From: Caulobacter endophyticus
GTDB lineage: Bacteria > Pseudomonadota > Alphaproteobacteria > Caulobacterales > Caulobacteraceae
DNA length: 64,000 nucleotides
NCBI RefSeq assembly: GCF_003116815.1
Contig: NZ_QDKQ01000076.1
Coordinates: forward strand, 1-64,000
Reading direction: 5' to 3'
Numbering within the stretch: the first letter of the stretch is position 1; every line of letters begins with the position of its first letter. This document shows positions 8,652 through 16,785 of the stretch, one piece after another. The notes beneath the pieces are model-generated. The model made no database searches, had not been told where the DNA came from, and saw only the letters and a program-made list of their open reading frames with translations. A program made the position numbers and the translations under genes.

Positions 8652-8765
8652 TCCCCGGGGCCGACCTTTGGTCGGCCCCGGGGAACAAGCCCAGGATGAG
8701 GACCATGTCGCAGGCCGAAGCAGTAGAAACCCTCACCCTGAGCCTGTCGAAGGGCGAGGGTTTCG
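8652..8765. repeat. Palindromic repeat cluster between rpsP and rimM
   Basis: A perfect 15-bp stem, TCCCCGGGGCCGACC (8652-8666) / GGTCGGCCCCGGGGA (8670-8684) with a TTT loop, sits inside a longer imperfect inverted repeat whose outer arms read GTGGTCCTCGTCC and GGATGAGGACCAT. About 50 bp further is a CCTGAGCCTGTCGAAGG element (around 8740-8758), a short sequence widely dispersed in proteobacterial intergenic regions. The hairpin would partly uncouple rimM from rpsP. Confidence 0.6.
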
Positions 8766-8807
8766 CTTCGCCAACGACCCCGGCTTGGTCCGGAAAGCCT
8801 CCCGTCG

Positions 8808-9359
8808 ATGCCGATCTCTTCCGATGACCCGATGATCCTGGTCGGCCGCGTGGCCGGCGGCTTCGGCGTGCGCGGCGAGGTGCGGATCTCGACCTATACC
8901 GAGGAGCCGATGGCCCTGAAGGGCTTCAAGCGGCTTCTGCGCCAGGACGGTTCGACCGGCCTGTCGATCTCGCAGGCAAGAGCCGTCAAGGACGGCCTGA
9001 TCTGCCGCTGCGCCGAGATCGCCACCAAGGAAGCCGCCGACGCCCTGCGCGGCCTCAAGCTTTACGTCCCCCGCTCGGCCCTGCCCGAGCCCGACGAGGA
9101 CGAATTCTACCTCACCGACCTGATCGGCATGGCCGTGCGCCACATCGCCACCGGCGAGGACCTGGGCAAGATCAAGAGCGTCCAGGACTTCGGCGCCGGC
9201 GACCTGCTCGAGATCACCCCCCCGCTCGGCGGCCAGACCTGGTACCTGCCCTTCACCCGCGCCGCCGCGCCGGAAGTGAAACTGGCCGAACGCCTGGTGC
9301 TCGCGGACCCGCCGAACCTGGTCGGCGAGCCCGAGGGGCCGCAGTCCGACGAGGACTGA
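8808..9359 (+). CDS. rimM: Ribosome maturation factor RimM
   Basis: This 183-aa protein has the RimM order: N-terminal barrel with the family signature VGRVAGGFGVRGEVRI, then the PRC-barrel with EFYLTDLIGMAV and the WYLPFTRAAAPEV / AERLVLADPP segment. RimM binds uS19 and helps 30S head assembly. An internal ATG at 8832 (giving MILVGRV) is an alternative start. In most bacteria trmD and rplS follow directly; here a repeat and a convergent glycosidase follow instead. Confidence 0.95.
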   Translation: MPISSDDPMILVGRVAGGFGVRGEVRISTYTEEPMALKGFKRLLRQDGSTGLSISQARAVKDGLICRCAEIATKEAADALRGLKLYVPRSALPEPDEDEFYLTDLIGMAVRHIATGEDLGKIKSVQDFGAGDLLEITPPLGGQTWYLPFTRAAAPEVKLAERLVLADPPNLVGEPEGPQSDED

Positions 9360-9366
9360 CCCAAAG

Positions 9367-9503
9367 ATGCTCCCCCGCGGGGGGAGCTGTCGCGGAGCGA
9401 CTGAGGGGGGCCGTTTTCAGCTTCCGCAACGCTCACCAGTAAGAACTAACTCCTCCCCCCTCCGTCGGCTTTGCCGACACCTCCCCCTTCAGGGGGAGGA
9501 TCT
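9367..9503. repeat. Mosaic intergenic repeats (types A and B), convergent gap
   Basis: The gap between rimM and the GH27 gene consists mostly of two repeat units. Unit A (9367-9412) contains the CTCCCCC...GGGGGAG hairpin and the GTCGCGGAGCGAC hairpin. Unit B (about 9452-9503) contains CCCCCCTCCG, a GTCGGCTTTGCCGAC hairpin and a CTCCCCCTTCAGGGGGAG hairpin. Related units recur near 26.5, 45.2 and 56.3 kb. They look like REP/BIME-type elements and may end transcription from both sides. Confidence 0.7.
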
Positions 9504-10858
9504 CAGGCGCTCAACCGCAGCAGCGCCGAGCCATGCGGCGGCAAGGTCCGCTCCACCCGGCCGCCGCCCCGTCCCAGTGTCTCGCCGATCCACAGGTCCC
9601 GCGCCGATACGCCGTCCGCGAGGCCAAGCTCCCGCAGGGCGATCCCGACCGTCTTCGGCTTTCCCGTCGTGTTGAACAGCGCCAGATAGCGATCACCGGA
9701 CTTGCCCTCCGGCCGCGCCGACCAGATCCGCGTCCCGTCCTCGACGAAGTGCGGCTGGTTGCCGGTGCTGGCCTGGTTGACGGCCAGCACCGCACGATTG
9801 GTCAGCAGGGCGAGGGTCGGCTCGTCCAGATGGCGCAGGTCGCCGCCCATGATCAGCGGCGAGCGGGCGATCGACCACAGGGTCATCAGGGTCTGCTGCT
9901 CGTCGGGGGTGAACCTGCTGTCGCGCTTGCCCAGGGCCAGACGGCCCAGCGGCAGCATGTCGGCGTCGGGCCAGGCGCCCGGGGCGCGGAAGGCGTTCCA
10001 GTTCTCCAGCCGCGTGAACTGGGCCTCCAGCATCGACCACTCGTCCCAGAAGTCGTCGGAGATCCGCCACATCTGGGCGAACCTGCGCACATGCCCGGCG
10101 CGCGGCACGGGCGTCTCGCCCGGCGACAGGCTGAGGATCATCTGCCGGCCACTGGCCTGGATCGCCCTGTGCGCCGCCTCGATCTCGGCGGCGTGGGCGT
10201 CGTAGGGGCGGCTCATGTCGTCCATCTTCACGAAGTCGACGCCCCATTGGGCGAACAGGCGAAAGACGCTGTCGTAATAGGCCTGGGCGCCGGGCTTGCG
10301 CATGTCGACGCCGTACATGTCGGGGTTCCAGGAGCAGATGCTCGAAGTGTCGGCGACGTCGGCGGCGCGGACGCTGGTCCCCAGCACAGGCAGGTTCGCC
10401 TTCACCGCCGCGCGCGGAACGCCCCGCATCAGGTGCACCCCGAACTTCAGGCCCAGGGCGTGCACCTGGTCGGCCAGCGGCTTGAAGCCCTTGTCGCCGA
10501 CGCTGGATGGAAAGCGGTTGGGCGCGGGGACGAGGCGGCCATGGCCGTCCATCGCCGGCAGGGGATTGCGATTGTAGTCGTAGCTGGCCGCTTCCGGCTC
10601 GTACCACTGGATGTCGACCGTGAAGACGTCGTAGCCGAACGGCAGAAGTTTCGCGGCCATGATCCTGGCCGTCTCCAGCGCCTGGGCCTCGTTGATGGTG
10701 GTGGCGAAGCTGTTCCAGCTGTTCCAGCCCATCGGCGGACGCGGGGCCAGCGGCGCCTTGCCGGCCGCGGGCGCGGCCGCGACGCCCGAGACCGCGGCCA
10801 GGCCGCCGCCCAGTCCCGCCAGCAGCATCCCGCGCCGATCCATCGAGGGTCCCGTCAT
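9503..10858 (-). CDS. GH27 family alpha-galactosidase, Tat-exported
   Basis: This 451-aa protein opens with a twin-arginine-like signal (MDRRGMLLAGLGGG). The catalytic barrel begins PPMGWNSWNSF, the GH27 signature. The predicted nucleophile is Asp213 in DFVKMDDMS and the acid/base Asp268 or Asp269 in WRISDDFWDE. A C-terminal beta-sandwich follows. It probably removes terminal alpha-galactosyl (or related) residues from plant oligosaccharides in the periplasm. No transporter or other sugar gene lies beside it. A perfect palindrome 52 bp upstream suggests GntR-type control. Confidence 0.9.
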   Translation of the reverse strand: MTGPSMDRRGMLLAGLGGGLAAVSGVAAAPAAGKAPLAPRPPMGWNSWNSFATTINEAQALETARIMAAKLLPFGYDVFTVDIQWYEPEAASYDYNRNPLPAMDGHGRLVPAPNRFPSSVGDKGFKPLADQVHALGLKFGVHLMRGVPRAAVKANLPVLGTSVRAADVADTSSICSWNPDMYGVDMRKPGAQAYYDSVFRLFAQWGVDFVKMDDMSRPYDAHAAEIEAAHRAIQASGRQMILSLSPGETPVPRAGHVRRFAQMWRISDDFWDEWSMLEAQFTRLENWNAFRAPGAWPDADMLPLGRLALGKRDSRFTPDEQQTLMTLWSIARSPLIMGGDLRHLDEPTLALLTNRAVLAVNQASTGNQPHFVEDGTRIWSARPEGKSGDRYLALFNTTGKPKTVGIALRELGLADGVSARDLWIGETLGRGGGRVERTLPPHGSALLRLSA

Positions 10859-10909
10859 CGCCTGCCTCCCGCCCCGTCGGCGTTCGCGCCGATCCTCCTG
10901 GGCGGCGCT

Positions 10910-10924
10910 ATTTGTCAGACAAAT
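10910..10924. promoter_or_regulatory. GntR/FadR-type operator upstream of the alpha-galactosidase
   Basis: ATTTGTCAGACAAAT is a perfect 15-bp palindrome. Its core TTGTCAGACAA fits the tnGTnnnACna pattern of FadR-subfamily GntR regulators. It sits in the 134-bp divergent gap between the GH27 gene and thpR, 52 bp from the GH27 start, where a repressor could block the promoter. The regulator itself is not in the window. Confidence 0.5.
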
Positions 10925-10992
10925 TGGACGCTCGACAAGTCACGGACGGCGAAGGCTTTGAGCCAGGCCGGCAAGGCGTCTAGGTTGTCGGC

Positions 10993-11535
10993 ATGATCCG
11001 TCTATTCACCGCGATCGCCGTCCCCCCGCAGATCGGCGCGCCGCTGCAAGCCCGACAATCCGGCATCGAAGGCGCCCACTGGCGGCCGCTGGACGCCTTC
11101 CACGTCACCCTGCGCTTCATCGGCGACGTGCAGGAAACGGTCGCCGCCGATCTCGACGAGGCGCTGGCCGAAATCGAGGCGCCCGCCTTCGATCTGGAAC
11201 TCAAGGGCGCGGGCCATTTCGGCGAGGGCGCCGATATCCACGCCGTCTGGGCCGGGGTCGAGGACCAACCGCTGCTGCGCCGCCTGCAGAAGGCCAACGA
11301 AAGCGCCGCCCGCAAGGCCGAGCTGAAGCCGGAGACCCGCACCTACCTGCCGCACGTCACCCTGGCCTATCTGAAGCGCCCGACCGCGCCCGAGGTCGGC
11401 GCCTGGATCCAGCGCCACAACCTGCTGCACTCGCCGCCGTTCCACGTCGACCGCTTCGGCCTCTATTCCAGCTGGCGGACCAAGGAGGGTTCGGTCTACC
11501 GGCTGGAGCGGGAGTACCTGCTGAAGGGCGTCTAA
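10993..11535 (+). CDS. thpR: RNA 2',3'-cyclic phosphodiesterase (LigT/ThpR)
   Basis: This 180-aa 2H-phosphoesterase opens MIRLFTAIAVPP. The two catalytic HxTL motifs are both present: HVTLRFIGDV near residue 37 and HVTLAYLKRP near residue 117. The family opens 2',3'-cyclic phosphates on RNA and can ligate tRNA halves in vitro. Length and spacing are normal. It is divergent from the GH27 gene; its ATG lies 68 bp beyond the palindrome. Confidence 0.92.
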   Translation: MIRLFTAIAVPPQIGAPLQARQSGIEGAHWRPLDAFHVTLRFIGDVQETVAADLDEALAEIEAPAFDLELKGAGHFGEGADIHAVWAGVEDQPLLRRLQKANESAARKAELKPETRTYLPHVTLAYLKRPTAPEVGAWIQRHNLLHSPPFHVDRFGLYSSWRTKEGSVYRLEREYLLKGV

Positions 11536-11623
11536 CCACCGCCGGATCGTCCAAGCCGCGACCACGCACTTGCGGTTTGCTCTCGTCGCGCGCCTGATCG
11601 CGGCGACGCTCGGGAGTTCACGC

Positions 11624-12088
11624 ATGACCCTCTACGTCCTCGCCCTGCTGATCGGCGTGACCGCCGGCCTGCGCGCCATGACCGCCCCCGCCGCCGTCGC
11701 CTGGGGCGCGCATCTGGGCTGGATCCCCCTGGCCGGAACGCCGCTGGCCTGGCTCGGCGGCAATCTCGCCACCTGGATCTTCACCGCCCTGGCGGCGGTC
11801 GAACTGGTCACCGACAAGTTGCCCTTCACCCCCAGCCGCAAGGTTCCGCCGCAGTTCGGCGCTCGGATCGTCGCCAGCGGCTTCTCCGGCGCGGCCATCG
11901 GCATGGCCGGCGGTTCGTGGATCGTCGGCGCCGTGCTGGGCGTCGTCGGGGCGGTGATCGGCGCCCTTGGCGGAGCCGAGCTGCGCGCTCGCCTGGCCAG
12001 CGCCTTCAAGCGCGACACGCCCGCGGCTCTTATCGAAGACGTGATCGCTCTGGGCGGCGCCTATCTGATCGTCTCGATGGTTTCGTGA
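11624..12088 (+). CDS. DUF4126-like membrane protein
   Basis: This 154-aa protein starts MTLYVLALLIGVTAGLRAMT and has about four membrane segments, with a Gly/Ala-rich middle (GAVLGVVGAVIGALGG). The GxxAGLRAMTAPAAVAW opening and the TDKLPFTPSRK loop match DUF4126 as I remember it. Function unknown. The ATG at 11624 follows GGGAG. The next gene starts two bases after this stop, so the two are probably co-translated; a link between a small membrane protein and a flavin disulfide reductase is inferred from context only. Confidence 0.7.
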   Translation: MTLYVLALLIGVTAGLRAMTAPAAVAWGAHLGWIPLAGTPLAWLGGNLATWIFTALAAVELVTDKLPFTPSRKVPPQFGARIVASGFSGAAIGMAGGSWIVGAVLGVVGAVIGALGGAELRARLASAFKRDTPAALIEDVIALGGAYLIVSMVS

Positions 12089-12090
12089 GC

Positions 12091-13479
12091 ATGACCTTCG
12101 ACGCCATCATCATCGGGGCCGGCCAGGCCGGGCCTTCCCTCGCCGGACGCCTCACTGACGCCGGCTGGAAGGTGGCCCTGGTCGAGCGCAAGCTGTTCGG
12201 CGGCACCTGCGTCAACACCGGCTGCATGCCGACCAAGACCCTGGTGGCCAGCGCCTATGCCGCCCACCTGGCCCGCCGCGCCGCCGACTACGGCGTCGTG
12301 CTGCAGGGCCCCGTCGACGTTGACATGAAGGCGGTCAAGGAGCGCCAGCAGACCGTGGTCCGCAACGCCCGCGGCAACGTGGAGAAGTGGCTCAAGGGCA
12401 TGGATGGCCTGACCGTTCTCGAAGGCCACGCCCGCCTGACCTCGCCGACCACCGTCGAGGTCGACGGCCAGGTGCTGGAGGCGCCGAAGATCTTCCTCAA
12501 TGTCGGCGGCCGCGCCAACGTCCCGGACATGCCCGGGATCGGGGACATCCCGTATCTCACCAATGTCGGCATGATGCAGCTGGACACCCTGCCCGAGCAC
12601 CTGGTCATCGTCGGCGGCAGCTATATCGGGCTGGAATTCGCCCAGATGTACCGGCGCTTCGGCGCCCAGGTGACCGTGGTCGAGATGGGTCCTCGCCTGA
12701 TCGGCCGCGAAGACCCCGAGGTTTCCGACGCCGTGCGCAAGATCCTGGAAGCCGAGGGGATCGCGGTTCGCCTCAACGCCGAGTGCATCAGCTTCTCGCC
12801 CTGCAAGACGGAAGGGGGCGACGAGGGCGTCTGCGTCCACGTCTCCTGCACCGAGGGCGAACCGGCCGTGAAGGCCTCGCACACCCTGCTGGCCGTGGGC
12901 CGCAAGCCCAACACCGACGACCTGGGCCTGGAAGCCGCCGGCGTGGCGCTCGACAAGCGCGGCTACGTCACGGTCGACGACAGCCTGCGCACCAACGTCC
13001 CGTCGATCTGGGCCATGGGCGACTGCAACGGGCGGGGGGCCTTCACCCACACCGCCTACAACGATTTCGAGATCATCGCCGCCAACCTGCTCGATGACGA
13101 CCCGAGGAAAGTCACCGACCGCCTGACGGCCTACGCCCTCTACACCGACCCGCCGCTCGGCCGGGTGGGCATGACCGAGACCGAGGTCCGCAGCCAAGGC
13201 CGTCCGGCCCTGGTCGGGACCCGCCCGATGACCCGCGTCGGCCGCGCCATCGAGAAGGGCGAGACGAGGGGCTTCATGAAGGTGCTGGTCGACGCCGAGA
13301 GCAAGGAGATCCTCGGCGCCGCGATCCTGGGAACCTCGGGTGACGAGGCGATCCACGGCATACTGGACATCATGTACGCCAAGGCGCCCTACACCGTTCT
13401 GCAGCGCACCGTGCCGATCCATCCCACGGTGTCGGAGCTGATCCCCACGGTGCTGGGCGAGCTCAAGCCGCTGGACTAG
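12091..13479 (+). CDS. FAD-dependent pyridine nucleotide-disulfide oxidoreductase
   Basis: This 462-aa protein has the full class I layout: FAD-binding GxGxxG (IIIGAGQAGPSLAGRL), the redox-active pair in FGGTCVNTGCMPTKT (about residues 42-47), an NAD(P)-binding GGSYIGLEFAQMYRRFG motif, the second FAD motif IWAMGDCNGRGAFTHTA, and a C-terminal dimerisation domain containing the active-site HPTVSE. It resembles mercuric reductase and dihydrolipoyl dehydrogenase homologues but lacks an N-terminal metal-binding domain or C-terminal Cys pair, so Hg reduction is unlikely. Substrate unknown. Coupled to the upstream DUF4126 gene. Confidence 0.9.
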   Translation: MTFDAIIIGAGQAGPSLAGRLTDAGWKVALVERKLFGGTCVNTGCMPTKTLVASAYAAHLARRAADYGVVLQGPVDVDMKAVKERQQTVVRNARGNVEKWLKGMDGLTVLEGHARLTSPTTVEVDGQVLEAPKIFLNVGGRANVPDMPGIGDIPYLTNVGMMQLDTLPEHLVIVGGSYIGLEFAQMYRRFGAQVTVVEMGPRLIGREDPEVSDAVRKILEAEGIAVRLNAECISFSPCKTEGGDEGVCVHVSCTEGEPAVKASHTLLAVGRKPNTDDLGLEAAGVALDKRGYVTVDDSLRTNVPSIWAMGDCNGRGAFTHTAYNDFEIIAANLLDDDPRKVTDRLTAYALYTDPPLGRVGMTETEVRSQGRPALVGTRPMTRVGRAIEKGETRGFMKVLVDAESKEILGAAILGTSGDEAIHGILDIMYAKAPYTVLQRTVPIHPTVSELIPTVLGELKPLD

Positions 13480-13488
13480 GACCGGCCC

Positions 13489-14400
13489 TCACTTCAGCCC
13501 GGCCCTTTCGTCCGCCAACCGTTTCTCCAGTCGAGCGGCGTAGCGGTCGGCATAGGCGCGGCAGGCGCCAGGGTCGACGAAGGGGTTGGGCTTCTCCCCG
13601 CGCCGGACCCGCGACAGCCGCTCGTCGCCGCCCGACTGATCGGGGTGGGCGCTGATCAGCACGTCGCATTTCAGGCCCCGCATGGTCGCGAAGCTTCGGC
13701 GGAAACCGGCGACCAGGCTGGCGTTCTTCGGATCGGAGAACCGGTAGCCGTCAGACGACACCGGATTGAGGCTGGAGCCGAACACCACGGCCTTGCAGTC
13801 GCGTCGCTCGCACGAGGTCCAGGTCCAGCTCATGCTGCCGGCCGTGTGGCCCGGCGTGGCGCGGGCGGTCACCGCCACGTCGCCCAGCCGGATCACCTCG
13901 CCGTCCTTGACCGCCCGCAGCCTGCTAATCGCCGGGAAGGGGACCAGGTCGGCCAGCTGGGGATCATCGCCGCCCGGCCGTCCACGCCGCAGCGCCTCGG
14001 CCGCCGGGACGCTGGCGACCACCGTCGCGCCGCTGGCGCGGGCCAGGGCGGCCAAGCCCCCGGCGTGATCGTAGTGCGGTTCGGTGCTGAGGATCAGCTT
14101 GATGTCCGAGACCTCGAAGCCCAGCGCCTTGATGTTGGCCTCGATGGCCGGCACGGCCTGGGGCAGGGCGGCGTCGATCAGGATCAGGCCCCGGCTGGTC
14201 TTGATGAGACCGACGCTGAGCCCGCCAAAGCCCACAATGTAGCTATTGCCGTAGACCTTGACCGGCGCCTCTGGCTTGAGCCAGCGCGCGGCGTAGTCCG
14301 GCTCGATCGGAGCCAGCAGCGGGTCGTGCGCCACGGCCGCTCCCGCTACAAGCAGCATGCTCGCGGCCATGCCCAGACCTGCGATCCGCTTCATCTTCAT
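13489..14400 (-). CDS. Subclass B3-type metallo-beta-lactamase with Glu at the first zinc-ligand position
   Basis: This 303-aa secreted protein (signal peptide to about residue 24) has the B3 fold. The core zinc motif reads TEPHYDH (Glu107, His109, Asp111, His112), where the classical form is HxHxDH. The remaining ligands are His185 in ATPGHTAGS and His252 in ISAHPDQSG. Known B3 variants with Gln (GOB) or Glu (B3-E) at this position remain enzymes with altered metal use, so activity is likely. It lies head-to-head with an AmpR-like regulator, a strong sign of an inducible beta-lactamase. ATG chosen for the signal peptide and GGAGAG site. Confidence 0.88.
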   Translation of the reverse strand: MKMKRIAGLGMAASMLLVAGAAVAHDPLLAPIEPDYAARWLKPEAPVKVYGNSYIVGFGGLSVGLIKTSRGLILIDAALPQAVPAIEANIKALGFEVSDIKLILSTEPHYDHAGGLAALARASGATVVASVPAAEALRRGRPGGDDPQLADLVPFPAISRLRAVKDGEVIRLGDVAVTARATPGHTAGSMSWTWTSCERRDCKAVVFGSSLNPVSSDGYRFSDPKNASLVAGFRRSFATMRGLKCDVLISAHPDQSGGDERLSRVRRGEKPNPFVDPGACRAYADRYAARLEKRLADERAGLK

Positions 14401-14415
14401 GCCGCTCTCCCCATT

Positions 14416-14432
14416 GGTTGGCGCGGCGAACC
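14416..14432. promoter_or_regulatory. Possible LysR/AmpR box
   Basis: GGTT-N9-AACC in the roughly 100-bp divergent gap contains a T-N11-A dyad, the general LysR-type binding pattern. It lies only 16 bp from the lactamase ATG, closer than usual, so it may be coincidental. Confidence 0.25.
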
Positions 14433-14503
14433 TGCCGGGCTGGAACGGCGGCGACAAAGCATCATATCTGGACGGAGCCATGAGCCTGGTTCATGGCTTG
14501 GGC

Positions 14504-15370
14504 ATGGATCGCGCCCAGCTTCCGCTCAATGCCCTGCGCGCCTTCGAGGCCGCCGCCCGGCACCTGAACTTCACCCGCGCCGCCGCCGAGCTGTGTGTCA
14601 GCCAGGGCGCGGTCAGCCATCAGGTCGCCCAGCTGGAGGCCCGCCTGGGCGTCTGCCTGTTTCGCCGCCTGCCGCGCGGCCTGGCCCTGACCGACGAGGG
14701 ACAGGCCCTGGTTCCGGTGCTGGTCGAGGCCTTCGACCGGATCGGCGCCACGCTCGATCGCTACAGCGACGGGCGCCTGCGCGAGGTGCTGACCCTGGGC
14801 GTGGTCGGCTCGTTCGCCGCCGGCTGGTTGCTGCCGCGCCTGGACGCCTTCCGCCACACCTGCCCGCAGGTCGACCTGCGAATGATGACCAACAACAACC
14901 GCGTAGACCTGGCCGGGGAGGGTCTGGACCTGGCCATCCGCTTCGGCGACGGGGCCTGGCATGGCGTCCATGCCGAGCCGATCCTGACCGCCCCGCTGAC
15001 AGCCCTTTGCGCCCCCGCCATCGCCGAGCGCCTGGCCAGCCCCGCCGACCTCGCCCGCGAGACCCTGCTGCGCTCCTATCGGGCTGACGAGTGGCCGCGC
15101 TGGTTCGCCGCCGCCGGGGCCGAGCCGCCGCCGCTGCGCGGGCCGATGTTCGACAACTCGGTGCTCATGGTCGCCGCCGCCGTCGCCGGCCAGGGCGTGG
15201 CGCTGGCCCCCGCCGCCCTGTTCGGGCCCGATCTGTCGGCCGAACGCCTGGTGCGCCCCTTCGCCGCCGAGGTGGTCACCGGCCGCTACTGGCTGACCCG
15301 CTTGCATTCGCGCCCCGACGGCGCGGCCATGGCCGCCTTCCGCGCCTGGCTGCACGGCGCCTTGGCATGA
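14504..15370 (+). CDS. ampR: LysR-family regulator, AmpR-like
   Basis: This 288-aa protein starts with the winged-helix domain (LPLNALRAFEAAARHLNFTRAA, then ELCVSQGAVSHQVAQLE), very close to the AmpR/GcvA branch, followed by a periplasmic-binding-like effector domain. AmpR proteins sense muropeptides and switch on a divergent beta-lactamase, and a B3 lactamase is exactly what lies across the gap. The sequence match and the position support each other. Start uncertain: ATG at 14480 would add eight residues; neither start has a good ribosome site. Confidence 0.8.
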   Translation: MDRAQLPLNALRAFEAAARHLNFTRAAAELCVSQGAVSHQVAQLEARLGVCLFRRLPRGLALTDEGQALVPVLVEAFDRIGATLDRYSDGRLREVLTLGVVGSFAAGWLLPRLDAFRHTCPQVDLRMMTNNNRVDLAGEGLDLAIRFGDGAWHGVHAEPILTAPLTALCAPAIAERLASPADLARETLLRSYRADEWPRWFAAAGAEPPPLRGPMFDNSVLMVAAAVAGQGVALAPAALFGPDLSAERLVRPFAAEVVTGRYWLTRLHSRPDGAAMAAFRAWLHGALA

Positions 15371-15403
15371 ACGTCATCGCCAGGCCGCATGCTGCCGCGT
15401 CGT

Positions 15404-16765
15404 TCAAGCCGCCAGCGGCAGCACCACGCTGAACGCCGAGCCTTCGCCCGGCCGGCTGTCGACGCCCAGCCGGCCGCCGTGGGCCTCGACAATGGCCTTG
15501 CTGATCGCCAATCCCAGACCGTTGCCGTGGGCGACCGCCGCCTCGCCCTGCCAGTTGCGCTCGAACACCCGGGCGGCCTGCTCGGGGCTCATGCCCCAGC
15601 CGGTGTCGCGCACCTCGACCACCACCGCCTCGCCCTCGATGCGGCTGGACAGCGACACCGTTCCACCCGGTTCGGTGAACTTGATGGCGTTCGACAGCAG
15701 GTTGGCCACCACCTGGCCGATGCGGCCGCCGTCGGCGTCGAGCACCGGCTCGGCCGGATCGGGCGCATAGGCGAAGTGCAGGCCCTTGCGGGCGGCCGAC
15801 AGGGCGAACTGGTCGGCGATGTCGGCCAGCAGGCGGCGCAGGTCGACCGTCTCCCTGGCCAGCACCAGGCCCCCGGCCTCGATCTTGGAATGGTCGAGGA
15901 TGTTGCGGATCAGCCGCCGCATGGTCTCGGTGGCCAGCAGAATGGCCTCGACGCCCGACCGCACCTTGGGCAGCCCGTCCACGCCCGGCTGGGCCAGCAG
16001 GTTCTCGCTGGCGAACAGGATGGTGGTGATCGGATTGTTGAGGTCGTGGGCCACCACCTCGACCGCCTCCTTGCGGGCCAGGGAGATCGCCTTCTCGCGC
16101 TCGGCCAGGCGCGCCGTGATCTGGTCGTAGCTCCGCTTCTGCTCGATCAGCCGCAGCAGCAGCCTGCCAAGAAACGCGCAGAACACGAAGGCGCAGATCG
16201 AGGCCAGGGTCAGCACGCCGAACACCCCTCGAACCACGTTGTGGTTACGCGCCCGCTCGGCCTGGTAGCGCGCCGCGGCCCGATCGGTGAACTGGTCGAT
16301 GGCCGCGTCTATGCTGCTGGTCAGGGGACCGGCGTTCTTCTGGAAATAGGCGTTGGCGCCGCTCATCGTGCCGCCGTCGAGACGCTGGGCGACGCCGGCC
16401 CGCTGCAGCACCAGCAACCGCCGCTGCAGGGCCGCCACCGCGTCCAGCGCCACGCGCGTCTCGTCGTCGCGGGCCAGGGCCCTGAGGTCGCCGACGATGG
16501 CGTCGAACCGACGGTTCGACCGCTCCAGCTCGACCAGCAGGTTCTTCTCGCCGTTGATGACGATCACCGGCACCAGCGAATTCTGCCGCATCTTCTCGCT
16601 GCGCAGGTCGTGGGCCAGGATCACGGTGCGGGTGTAGTGGGCCTCCAGCCGGTCCTGGGCGGTCGAGAAACGGGCCAGGAAGAACAGCGACGCGGCCAGC
16701 AGCGGCAGGAAGGCCAGGGCGATCAGCCCCACCAGCACCAGCAGCCTGCGTTCGTAACCGACCAT
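15404..16765 (-). CDS. Membrane sensor histidine kinase
   Basis: This 453-aa protein has a first membrane helix (residues 8-30), a periplasmic helical sensor of about 150 residues, a second helix near residue 185, then HisKA with the phospho-acceptor in EVVAHDLNNPITT and HATPase with N box (NLLSNAIKF), DTGWGM G1, and GNGLGLAISKAIVEAHGG G2. The H-box HDLNNP form is typical of the family. No response regulator is adjacent, so the partner is unknown. It follows the DUF2237 gene by 20 bp on the same strand, with a GGAAGG site. Its end converges on the ampR-like gene. Confidence 0.92.
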   Translation of the reverse strand: MVGYERRLLVLVGLIALAFLPLLAASLFFLARFSTAQDRLEAHYTRTVILAHDLRSEKMRQNSLVPVIVINGEKNLLVELERSNRRFDAIVGDLRALARDDETRVALDAVAALQRRLLVLQRAGVAQRLDGGTMSGANAYFQKNAGPLTSSIDAAIDQFTDRAAARYQAERARNHNVVRGVFGVLTLASICAFVFCAFLGRLLLRLIEQKRSYDQITARLAEREKAISLARKEAVEVVAHDLNNPITTILFASENLLAQPGVDGLPKVRSGVEAILLATETMRRLIRNILDHSKIEAGGLVLARETVDLRRLLADIADQFALSAARKGLHFAYAPDPAEPVLDADGGRIGQVVANLLSNAIKFTEPGGTVSLSSRIEGEAVVVEVRDTGWGMSPEQAARVFERNWQGEAAVAHGNGLGLAISKAIVEAHGGRLGVDSRPGEGSAFSVVLPLAA

Positions 16766-16785
16766 GGGGAACCTTCCGGCGGCCC

